Positions 17,281 through 23,889 of a stretch of 36,027 bases of DNA are shown one piece after another. The DNA comes from Halodesulfovibrio sp. MK-HDV (GTDB taxonomy: Bacteria > Desulfobacterota > Desulfovibrionia > Desulfovibrionales > Desulfovibrionaceae): positions 1-36,027 of the forward strand of contig NZ_WYDS01000004.1 in NCBI RefSeq assembly GCF_009914765.1. The letters are read 5' to 3'. The first letter of the stretch is position 1, and each line of letters begins with the position of its first letter. The translations under genes and the position numbers were made by a program. The notes beneath the pieces were generated by a model, which was given only the letters and a program-made list of their open reading frames with translations, was not told the DNA's origin and ran no database searches.

Positions 17281-17323
17281 CCTGCCGCTGTCGGGGAATG
17301 ACATTCCTAGAGGAAGCGGCAGG
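17281..17323 (-). promoter_or_regulatory. Long stem-loop between response regulator and kinase genes
   Basis: A 9-bp outer stem (CCTGCCGCT/AGCGGCAGG) encloses an inner perfect GGAATG/CATTCC hairpin. There is no T-run. It lies 7 nt after the regulator stop codon within the operon, so it may lower kinase relative to regulator expression or stabilise the regulator mRNA. Confidence 0.55.
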
Positions 17324-17329
17324 GGGAGA

Positions 17330-18061
17330 CTACATGTGCATAACTTGCTGTGGAATTTGTTCCGGTATGGCCAGCAAGTAGCCATTTCCACGAATAGTTT
17401 TAATTATGGCGCAGTGTTTCAGTTTTCTGCGTAAATTACTCATATGTACGTTCAGTACATAGTCATCAAGTGAAGGATCGCGACCGAGTGCGTCTTCAAG
17501 GAGCTGCTCACGAGTAATGAGTGCGCCAGCGTTGCTGGTGAGCATTTCTAAAACATTGTATTCAGCGCTGGTTAGCTGAACCGGAGAATCTTCGATTTGA
17601 ACACTGCGTGCGGAAGGTGTGAGAGACATACTTCCGATAATGATCTTATGCGCAGGATCAACTTTTGTGGGCGCATTAAGCTCCCGTGCTATTTTTGCAG
17701 GCATTGTACGGCGCAAAATTGCACGGATGCGTGCTGCCAGCTCACGCAACGGGCATGGCTTCGCCACGTAGTCGTCCGCCCCCATTTCAAGTCCAACAAC
17801 TTTATCGATTTCGTCGCTACGGCCAGTAAGCATGATAACGGGCATGGTGTATTCGTTTCTGATCTTTTGCAGCAGATCAAAACCGTTCATGTCCGGAAGC
17901 ATGATATCAAGCAGCACAATGTCAAAAGTATCTTCCTTGAGTTTCTCAATACCACTCATTGCATCGTGTGCTGTATGGAGCGAAAAGCCTTCTCCGCTCA
18001 AGTAGCTACCGAGCAGTTCACCTAATTCAAAATCGTCGTCGATAAACAAAATGCGTTTCAT
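17330..18061 (-). CDS. OmpR/PhoB-family response regulator
   Basis: The product is 243 residues. The receiver domain (1-118) has the acidic pair IDDD near residue 8, the phosphoacceptor Asp in VLLDIMLPDMNG near 52, the Thr of VIMLTGR and Lys of DDYVAKPCPLRELAARI. A winged-helix DNA-binding domain follows (about 145-232: LTSAEYNVLEMLTSNAG, ITREQLLEDALG, VHMSNLRRKLK, IKTIRGNGYLL). This is a full-length PhoB/CpxR-type regulator. It is transcribed divergently from flagellin gene 1 and just ahead of the histidine kinase, with 134 nt between the genes. The recognition helix gives no target; a small palindrome at 18117 in its own promoter region is a candidate autoregulatory site. Confidence 0.95.
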   Translation of the reverse strand: MKRILFIDDDFELGELLGSYLSGEGFSLHTAHDAMSGIEKLKEDTFDIVLLDIMLPDMNGFDLLQKIRNEYTMPVIMLTGRSDEIDKVVGLEMGADDYVAKPCPLRELAARIRAILRRTMPAKIARELNAPTKVDPAHKIIIGSMSLTPSARSVQIEDSPVQLTSAEYNVLEMLTSNAGALITREQLLEDALGRDPSLDDYVLNVHMSNLRRKLKHCAIIKTIRGNGYLLAIPEQIPQQVMHM

Positions 18062-18116
18062 ACCACCTCCAACGGAAACATAAGTGAACCATACGTTGTT
18101 TATGTTTTTTTCATCA

Positions 18117-18134
18117 ACTTAATAAATGTTAAGT
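18117..18134. promoter_or_regulatory. Palindrome ACTTAA-N6-TTAAGT upstream of the response regulator
   Basis: Perfect 6-bp arms are separated by TAAATG, 56 nt upstream of the regulator start and 164 nt upstream of flagellin 1. TTAA-containing repeats of this spacing suit OmpR-family binding, but the assignment is inferred from position alone. Confidence 0.35.
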
Positions 18135-18173
18135 AAATCTATGAAAAACATTGGGGATGGATAAAAGCGCCAA

Positions 18174-18194
18174 CTAGGAAAAATTTTCCGCTTT
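18174..18194. promoter_or_regulatory. 21-bp element shared with 22475-22495, upstream of flagellin 1
   Basis: CTAGG, then A/C, then AAAATTTTCCGCTTT, is found here and upstream of the sigma factor/flgD operon with one difference in 21 positions. The inner part GGAAAAATTTTCC is a palindrome. It lies 104 nt before the flagellin 1 start and touches the GCTTTATAAAC block. It is probably a shared flagellar regulatory site or promoter; no known sigma factor consensus fits well. Confidence 0.5.
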
Positions 18195-18220
18195 ATAAAC
18201 AAAAACAGGGTCAACCTCCG
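18190..18220 (+). promoter_or_regulatory. Candidate flagellin 1 promoter block
   Basis: GCTTTATAAAC (18190-18200) and CCTCCG (18215-18220) recur upstream of flagellin 2 at 20238-20248 and 20260-20265. They are at nearly the same distance from the start codon (108 and 105 nt). They do not match the sigma-28 -10 box well, so the sigma factor is left open. Confidence 0.4.
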
Positions 18221-18260
18221 TATTCATTTGCAAAGGGCATATCGCTCTGACGAAAGACTA

Positions 18261-18294
18261 TTGCAAGGATGCAAAATTATAAACCTGGAGGTTT
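18261..18294 (+). promoter_or_regulatory. Flagellin 1 leader: two GGA-loop hairpins, probable CsrA target covering the ribosome site
   Basis: Hairpin 1 is TTGCA-AGGA-TGCAA (18261-18274). Hairpin 2 is AAACC-TGGA-GGTTT (18281-18294), whose loop and 3' arm hold the GGAGG ribosome binding site six bases before the ATG. Both present GGA in a 4-nt loop, the signature of CsrA/RsmA binding. The pair is conserved before flagellin 2 with a pairing-preserving base change. Confidence 0.7.
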
Positions 18295-18297
18295 ACT

Positions 18298-20010
18298 ATG
18301 TCTCTCATCATTAACAACAACTCTATGGCGAACACCGCAGCTCGTAACCTTAACTCCGCATACAGCGATTTAACTAAATCAACGGAACGACTTTCTTCCG
18401 GTATGCGTATTAACAGCGCGGCTGATGATGCAGCTGGCCTTGCTGTACGTGAAATGATGCGTGCAGAAGTAACTACATTGAATCAGGGTGTTCGTAACGC
18501 GAACGACGCTATTTCTATGATTCAGACTGCTGATGGTGCTCTTTCTGTAATTGATGAAAAGCTTATCCGTATGAATGAGCTTGCTGAACAGGCTGCTACC
18601 GGTACGTACACCGATGACCAGCGTGCTATCATCGATCAGGAATACCAGACAATGGCAGAAGAAATCACACGTATTTCCGACTCCACAGACTTCAACGGGC
18701 AGAGCCTGCTGAATGGTTCTCTTGAAGAAGGTGCTTCATACGAAGATGCAAGCGGCGCTACACAGACCGGTAGCTCAATGACTGTTCATTTCGGAAGCGG
18801 AAACGATGCTGACGAAGATAAATACAGCATTGAACTGGAAGACGTAAGCTCAGGCGCATTGGGCGTAGGTGGCGACTCTCAGGATTACAAAATTAATGAA
18901 GACGGTCTTGCAACTACTCAGGACGGTAGAGCAATCTATTCAAATGATGACGGCGAAGTGTACATTGAAGGTGATGATCCTGCTGTGACAGGCGCGCCTA
19001 CTGGTTACACTCAGGTTCAGTTGAAGGATACAGTTGCTGACGCTACTGAGGTGCAGGATGCAACAGATGATTTGACAACTCTTGCTGAAGCAGGCGTTAC
19101 AACAGCATTTACCGGTGCTGCCGGTGGTACTTCTACGGATGTTCAGATTGATGGTGAAGACTTGGAAGCCAGTTTTGATGCGACAACCGGGAAGCTGACA
19201 TACGATGTTGGTGGTGGTGGTGACGTCGTTTCAATTGAAGCTGATTCAAGCGATCTTCTTATTGGTGCCAATAAAATGTATGCAACCATTGATGCAGACG
19301 GCACAGTTGCTTTGCATGAGGCAACAGGTACTACTATTCCTGATGCTGGGTACGCAGTTTCTGTTGATACTGATGGTAATCTGAACATTAACGTTGAGGG
19401 TGATGACAAAACGCTCCTCACATCAACAGGTTCTGACGGTTCTGTGAATTATCACATTGCGGATGAAAGCACTGATATCCCAGCGGATGCTTCGGTAATG
19501 AACATTGCGAAAGATTCTGTTGAGACAACCTTTGAAGTTGCTGCTGATGGTTCTGCAACACTTGGTGCCGTTGCTGTAAATGTTAACGCTGGTGCCTACG
19601 AGCTATCAGGCGGTGCTGCAGCAACATTTACAATGGGCGTCGAAACAGTCTCAGACGAAGAGCTTGCAAGCTTTGGCAAAGAACTCGGCAAAACAGACGA
19701 GTACGCAGGTTCCAGCATTGCGACTCAGGAAGGTGCACAGGCTGCACTTGGTGCTATTAAAGAAGCTATTGAAATGAAAGACAAAAACCGTGCAAACCTT
19801 GGTGCGTACGAAAACCGTCTTGAAGCTACTATCTCTAACCTTGAAGTTCAGAGTGAAAACCTCTCAGCCGCTGAGTCCCGCATTTCCGACGTGGACGTAG
19901 CAACCGAAATGACTGAATACACCCTACGTCAGACCATTTCATCCGCTGCAACTTCAATGCTTGCTCAGGCTAACACCCTGCCGCAGAACGCATTGCAACT
20001 TATCGGATAA
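18298..20010 (+). CDS. fliC: Flagellin (long form, copy 1)
   Basis: The product is 570 residues. The conserved D0/D1 N-terminus (MSLIINNNSMANTAARNLN, then STERLSSGMRINSAADDAAG and NDAISMIQTADGALSVIDE) and C-terminus (NRANLGAYENRLEATISNLE, SRISDVDVATEMTEYTLR, SMLAQANTLPQNALQLIG) bracket a central acidic region of about 330 residues. That region is rich in Asp, Ala, Gly and Thr, with recurrent ADG/TDG turns, and would form the exposed D2/D3 domain. Many Desulfovibrio-type flagellins are much shorter, so this one carries a large surface domain. A near-identical paralogue follows at 20343. The start is fixed by GGAGG at -6. Translation is probably CsrA/FliW-controlled through the two leader hairpins. 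No signal peptide is present, as expected for export by the flagellar type III system. Confidence 0.97.
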   Translation: MSLIINNNSMANTAARNLNSAYSDLTKSTERLSSGMRINSAADDAAGLAVREMMRAEVTTLNQGVRNANDAISMIQTADGALSVIDEKLIRMNELAEQAATGTYTDDQRAIIDQEYQTMAEEITRISDSTDFNGQSLLNGSLEEGASYEDASGATQTGSSMTVHFGSGNDADEDKYSIELEDVSSGALGVGGDSQDYKINEDGLATTQDGRAIYSNDDGEVYIEGDDPAVTGAPTGYTQVQLKDTVADATEVQDATDDLTTLAEAGVTTAFTGAAGGTSTDVQIDGEDLEASFDATTGKLTYDVGGGGDVVSIEADSSDLLIGANKMYATIDADGTVALHEATGTTIPDAGYAVSVDTDGNLNINVEGDDKTLLTSTGSDGSVNYHIADESTDIPADASVMNIAKDSVETTFEVAADGSATLGAVAVNVNAGAYELSGGAAATFTMGVETVSDEELASFGKELGKTDEYAGSSIATQEGAQAALGAIKEAIEMKDKNRANLGAYENRLEATISNLEVQSENLSAAESRISDVDVATEMTEYTLRQTISSAATSMLAQANTLPQNALQLIG

Positions 20011-20056
20011 GTAATTCAAAGCCACATGACTTAATGGCTTTACGCTAGAATGACTT

Positions 20057-20094
20057 ACCGCCCCTGATTTTTCCAGGGATCAGGGGCGGTTTTT
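20057..20094 (+). terminator. Intrinsic terminator of flagellin 1
   Basis: A 12-bp stem (ACCGCCCCTGAT and complement) with a 10-nt loop is followed by TTTT, 46 nt after the stop codon. Confidence 0.88.
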
Positions 20095-20112
20095 CATATA
20101 AACGAAAATATA

Positions 20113-20172
20113 GAGCGCAAACGATCTCGCAAGAACCCTTAAGGGCTTGTGAGGTTTTGTTTGCGCTTTTTT
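20113..20172 (+). terminator. Second, long stem-loop with T-run after flagellin 1
   Basis: GCGCAAAC/GTTTGCGC form the base, CTCGCAAG/CTTGTGAG the middle and CCCTTAAGGG the tip of an extended hairpin followed by six T. It probably backs up the first terminator and insulates flagellin 2. Confidence 0.75.
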
Positions 20173-20237
20173 AGTAACTATAAAGAACGTGTTAATTAGC
20201 CGGATTTTTATATGAAAAATCAGTAAATTCATATGTT

Positions 20238-20265
20238 GCTTTATAAACGAAACCGTAAGCCTCCG
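20238..20265 (+). promoter_or_regulatory. Candidate flagellin 2 promoter block
   Basis: GCTTTATAAAC and CCTCCG repeat the block upstream of flagellin 1, 11 nt apart instead of 14. The 21-bp CTAGG element seen before flagellin 1 is absent here, so the two copies may be regulated differently. Confidence 0.4.
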
Positions 20266-20305
20266 CGTATTTATTTACATAGCGTAAAGCGAAAATGGAA
20301 AGTCA

Positions 20306-20339
20306 TTGCAAGGATGCAGAATTACAAACCTGGAGGTTT
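20306..20339 (+). promoter_or_regulatory. Flagellin 2 leader: two GGA-loop hairpins over the ribosome site
   Basis: TTGCA-AGGA-TGCAG (20306-20319) and AAACC-TGGA-GGTTT (20326-20339) repeat the flagellin 1 leader. The first stem replaces a T-A with a T-G pair, so pairing is kept. The ATG is at 20343. Confidence 0.7.
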
Positions 20340-20342
20340 ACT

Positions 20343-22072
20343 ATGTCTCTCATCATCAACAACAACACTATGGCAAACACCGCAGCTCGTAACTTGAACA
20401 GCGCATACTCCGATTTAACCAAGTCTACAGAACGCCTTTCATCCGGCATGCGCATCAACAGCGCAGCAGATGACGCAGCAGGTCTTGCTGTTCGCGAAAT
20501 GATGCGCGCAGAAGTTACTACATTGAATCAGGGTGTTCGAAATGCGAACGATGCGATTTCTATGATTCAAACTGCAGATGGTGCTTTGTCTGTTATTGAT
20601 GAAAAGCTCATTCGTATGAATGAGTTAGCTGAACAGGCTGCTACCGGTACCTACACCGATGAACAGCGCGCTATTATTGATCAGGAATACCAGTCTATGG
20701 CAGAGGAAATTACACGAATTTCTGACGCAACAGATTTTAACGGTACCAAGTTGCTGGATGGCTCTTTGAATGAAGGTGCTGAGTATCTCGATGATGACGG
20801 CCAGCCGCAGACTGGTAGCTCTATGACAATTCATTTCGGCACCGGAAATGATGCTGATGAAGATAAGTACGCGATTGATATTGAAGATGTAAGCTCTGGT
20901 TCTCTTGGTGTCGGTAGTGAATCTTTGGATTATGTCATTGATGACGACGGACTTGCTTCCACCAAAGACGGCAACGCTATCTATGCAAATGAAGATGGTG
21001 ATATTTATATTGAAGGTGATGATCCGGCAGTGCTGGGGCACCTACAGGGTTTACTCAAGTTCAGCTTAAAGAAAAAGTTATGGCAGACACAACAGAAGAA
21101 GCGGATGCAAAAACAGATTTAGAAAACCTTGTTGCTGTTCCAGCTCTAGGTACAGCAGGGGCAGTTTTGGTGGATGGCTCTTCTGTTCATGGCTCCATTG
21201 ATGCTGATGGTAATCTTGTATACACCGTGGACGGAACCGCTGATGCGACTTCTGACATTGCTGTGACTGATACTGGGCAGCTGAATATAGGTACTGGCGC
21301 AACAGCAAAAGCAGTATACACAACCGTTGATACAGACGGCACCGTATCCTTCAAAACTGTTGCCAATGCAGGCGATCCGATTCCAGAAGCCGGTACCGCG
21401 GTTGAAGTAGATGCCGATGGGAATTACACCGTCAATGTTGGTGGCGAAGATAAAAAAATTCTTACTTCAGAAGCAGCTGACGGCACAACTAAGTACTATA
21501 TTGAAGATGTTTCTGAGGACGTTCCAGACTCTGCCGCAGTGATGAATGTTGGTGGAGATGTTGTTGAACAGAATTTCACCCTTGCAGATGACGGTAGTGC
21601 AACACTTGGCACTGTGGCGATTCAGGAAGGTGGATCTGGTTATGCGTTAACAGCTGCAACTGCTGGTGCGGGCGCCGCGGCAGTCAGTTTTGATATGACT
21701 GTTGCCAGTATTCCTGATGACGAACTTGCTGATTTTAGAAAAGAACTGGGTGGCACAGAAGAGTATGCAGGCTCAAGCATTGCGACACAGGCAGGCGCAC
21801 AGGCTGCCCTTGATGCCATTCAAGATGCTATTGAGATGAAAGATAAAAACCGTGCAAATTTAGGTGCATATGAAAACCGTTTAAGCGCAACAATTTCTAA
21901 CCTTGAGATTCAGGCTGAAAACCTCGGAGCCGCTGAATCCCGTATTTCAGACGTTGATGTGGCAACAGAAATGACAGAATACACCTTGCGCCAGACTATT
22001 TCATCCGCTGCAACGTCAATGCTTGCTCAGGCAAACTCCTTGCCGGAAACTGCTTTGAAATTAATTGGCTAA
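20343..22072 (+). pseudogene. fliC: Flagellin copy 2, interrupted by a -1 frameshift at about 21035-21038
   Basis: From the ATG at 20343 the frame is a normal flagellin for about 232 codons (to EGDDPAV), then becomes unrelated sequence ending at 21122. The flagellin frame resumes one base off: reading GAPTGFTQVQLK across the GGGG run at 21035-21038 requires one extra G, exactly as in copy 1 (GAPTGYTQVQLK). The second part stays open to 22072 and ends with an intact D1/D0 C-terminus (SRISDVDVATEMTEYTLR). Restored, the protein would be about 576 residues, very similar to copy 1 at both ends and divergent in the centre. No other damage is visible, so this is either a sequencing or assembly error or a very recent mutation; programmed or slippage-driven variation is possible but a 4-G run is short. 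As written, it would yield a truncated protein lacking the C-terminal half. Confidence 0.85.
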
Positions 22073-22118
22073 GATTTTACCTATTCGGAAGTAGCAAGCT
22101 ATGGCTGCTTGCTGCCAG

Positions 22119-22152
22119 CCCCCGATTCTCCTGCAGGAGTCGGGGGTTTTTT
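22119..22152 (+). terminator. Intrinsic terminator of flagellin 2
   Basis: CCCCCGA/TCGGGGG arms enclose an inner CTCC-TGCA-GGAG hairpin and are followed by six T. A smaller hairpin (AGCAAGC/GCTTGCT, 22093-22113) lies between the stop codon and the terminator. Confidence 0.9.
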
Positions 22153-22685
22153 GTGGCGTAGTGTACGGCTGGTAAGGCTTTGTATTGTGTCCGTACCGCG
22201 TTTCGCCTCTGTGTTGAAGTGGGGGTAACGCTTCTAATTGCTGTTTTGTTTTGAGCCATCTGCTTTACCTTTTTGTGCGTATAGCAACCCGCCATTCTCT
22301 TTACCGTTTCATAGCCAGTCTGTGGTTTCGACTGCCCCTATAATCTGGAGTGCTGCTAATGAGAATGGCTCTGCTACCACACTGTTTTTAGCACCTTATG
22401 TTGCCCGTTGTTATTCTGCTTTGATGGTTAGGCAATATTTACCTCATGCTAAATCTGCACTGTAAAACCCTCCACTAGGCAAAATTTTCCGCTTTTTTAT
22501 CCGAAAAATACTCCAATTTAGCGTCTGAATCTAAAGAAAGGTTAAGGAAGCTTGCTTTATCTTAATCACTTTTCTCTCTTCCCAATATTTCTCTAACAAA
22601 CTGTAACTATAAGTTTAGCATACTTTTATAGAACCATAATGTTGTTGGGCATGTGAGTTGCTTTAATAAGGGCAGGGAGTTCAAG
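22153..22685. other. Intergenic region before the sigma factor/hook operon
   Basis: About 530 nt without a credible gene. The right half is AT-rich and holds the 21-bp shared element at 22475-22495. No other structure was recognised. Confidence 0.6.
22475..22495. promoter_or_regulatory. 21-bp element shared with 18174-18194, upstream of the sigma factor/flgD operon
   Basis: It is identical to the copy upstream of flagellin 1 except for C instead of A after CTAGG. It lies about 190 nt before the sigma factor start. Sharing between the filament gene and the hook operon suggests common control. Confidence 0.5.
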
Positions 22686-23234
22686 ATGAAACAATGCTTA
22701 CAAGAGAAAAATAGTTCAGATATCTATAATGATTTCTTTGTTGATCATACAACTTTAATAAAAAGAACGATCGTATCTATATTAAAGAAGTTTAATTCAC
22801 GCATAGATTCAACAATAGTAGATGAAGCTTTTCAAAATGTAGCACTTAAAATTATCAAGAATAACTATCTTGCTAAGTATGACAGTGCAAAAGCAAAACT
22901 ATCATCTTGGATTTACGTCATAGTTGAGACTTCTATTATTGATGATTTAAGAAAACAACAAAAACATAGAACGGAAACATTAGATGAAACTTTTACAATA
23001 GGCGTCACAACGCATTTCTTTACAGTTAGAAACTATATCCCAAAGAGCTTACTGACTGAAAGACAAATGGAGATACTTATTCTCACTATTGAAAAAGAAT
23101 ATTCAACAAAAGAAGCCTCAGCTGTGCTGTCTTTATCGGAAAGCGCTGTTCGGTGCCTTAAGCATCAGGCGCTACGACGTTTACGTAATTATTATACTAA
23201 ATATGACTCCTACGGGGGAAATCATGACCATTAG
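22686..23234 (+). CDS. Small sigma-70-family (ECF-like) sigma factor at the head of the hook operon
   Basis: The product is 182 residues from the ATG at 22686, preceded by AGGGAG; a GTG at 22653 would add 11 residues. An N-terminal region-2-like part has KLSSWIYVIVETSIIDDLRK, matching the 'SWLY-IARN-IDDLR' pattern of sigma region 2. A C-terminal region-4-like helix-turn-helix has LLTERQMEILILTIEKEYST and EASAVLSLSESAVRCLKHQA. Region 3 is absent, as in ECF sigmas. The gene is clearly more AT-rich than its neighbours and uses AGA/ATA/AAA codons heavily, which may point to acquisition. Its end overlaps the flgD start by 11 nt, so the two are translationally coupled. I see no anti-sigma gene. It may direct transcription of flagellar genes, possibly through the 21-bp element, but that is inference. 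Confidence 0.82.
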   Translation: MKQCLQEKNSSDIYNDFFVDHTTLIKRTIVSILKKFNSRIDSTIVDEAFQNVALKIIKNNYLAKYDSAKAKLSSWIYVIVETSIIDDLRKQQKHRTETLDETFTIGVTTHFFTVRNYIPKSLLTERQMEILILTIEKEYSTKEASAVLSLSESAVRCLKHQALRRLRNYYTKYDSYGGNHDH

Positions 23235-23889
23235 CGGCGTCAGTTCCAGCCAGGACATAACCACAAGTTCGACCCAGAGTAGCACTACGTTCAGTGAAGT
23301 TGACTACATGATATTGCTCGCAGCCGAGCTTCAATATCAGGACCCTACTGACCCTATGGATACAGACAAGCTCACTGAGCAGACTTGTATGTTTTCACAG
23401 CTTGATGAGTTGCAGAGCATCAATTCTCAGATAGGTGATCTTGGTGAGGCGCTAAATCGAACCGATCCTGTTTCGTATCTGGGACGGGAGGTAGAGGTTG
23501 AGGGAGATACTCTGGTTATGAAAGACGGTGAACCGTCTGAGGTTACCATGTATCTGGCTGAAGACGCCGACTCTGTCATTATCGATATCTATGATTCGCA
23601 AGGCAACATCGTTGCCATGCAGAATCTGGGTTCCATGTCAGTTGGTTTTGAACAGATAGAATGGGATGGAACTTTGCTGACTGGCGAAACAGCAGAAGAC
23701 GGCACATACACCATCGGGGTGCGTGCGTTGGATGAAAATGGTCAGTCTATTGAGACAGCAACAACTATTAAAGACACCGTTGTTTCTGTTGCCAATAGCT
23801 CAAATGGTACGGTTTTGACCCTTGGTGGCGGAGCGGTTGTTGATTTTACAGATGTTATTTCTGTCAGTGTTGCTGAGGAGGAAGCGTAA
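23224..23889 (+). CDS. flgD: Flagellar hook-capping protein FlgD
   Basis: The product is 221 residues from the ATG at 23224, supported by GGGGGAA seven bases upstream; a longer frame to 23089 runs through the sigma factor gene and is rejected. The conserved FlgD N-terminus is visible (YMILLAAELQYQDPTDPMDT followed by QTCMFSQLDELQSIN), then a FlgD-like Ig/Tudor part (about 75-215: YLGREVEVEG, IIDIYDSQGNIV, GTYTIGVRALDENG). FlgD caps the growing hook and is later replaced by FlgK. It overlaps the sigma factor gene by 11 nt and its TAA overlaps the flgE ATG by one base, so the order sigma-flgD-flgE-flgK-flgL-fliD looks like one transcription unit. Confidence 0.95.
   Translation: MTISGVSSSQDITTSSTQSSTTFSEVDYMILLAAELQYQDPTDPMDTDKLTEQTCMFSQLDELQSINSQIGDLGEALNRTDPVSYLGREVEVEGDTLVMKDGEPSEVTMYLAEDADSVIIDIYDSQGNIVAMQNLGSMSVGFEQIEWDGTLLTGETAEDGTYTIGVRALDENGQSIETATTIKDTVVSVANSSNGTVLTLGGGAVVDFTDVISVSVAEEEA

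Noticed and set aside
18177-18192. Sigma-54 promoter in the 21-bp shared element
   Set aside because: GG and GC are separated by 11 bases in both copies; RpoN requires ten.
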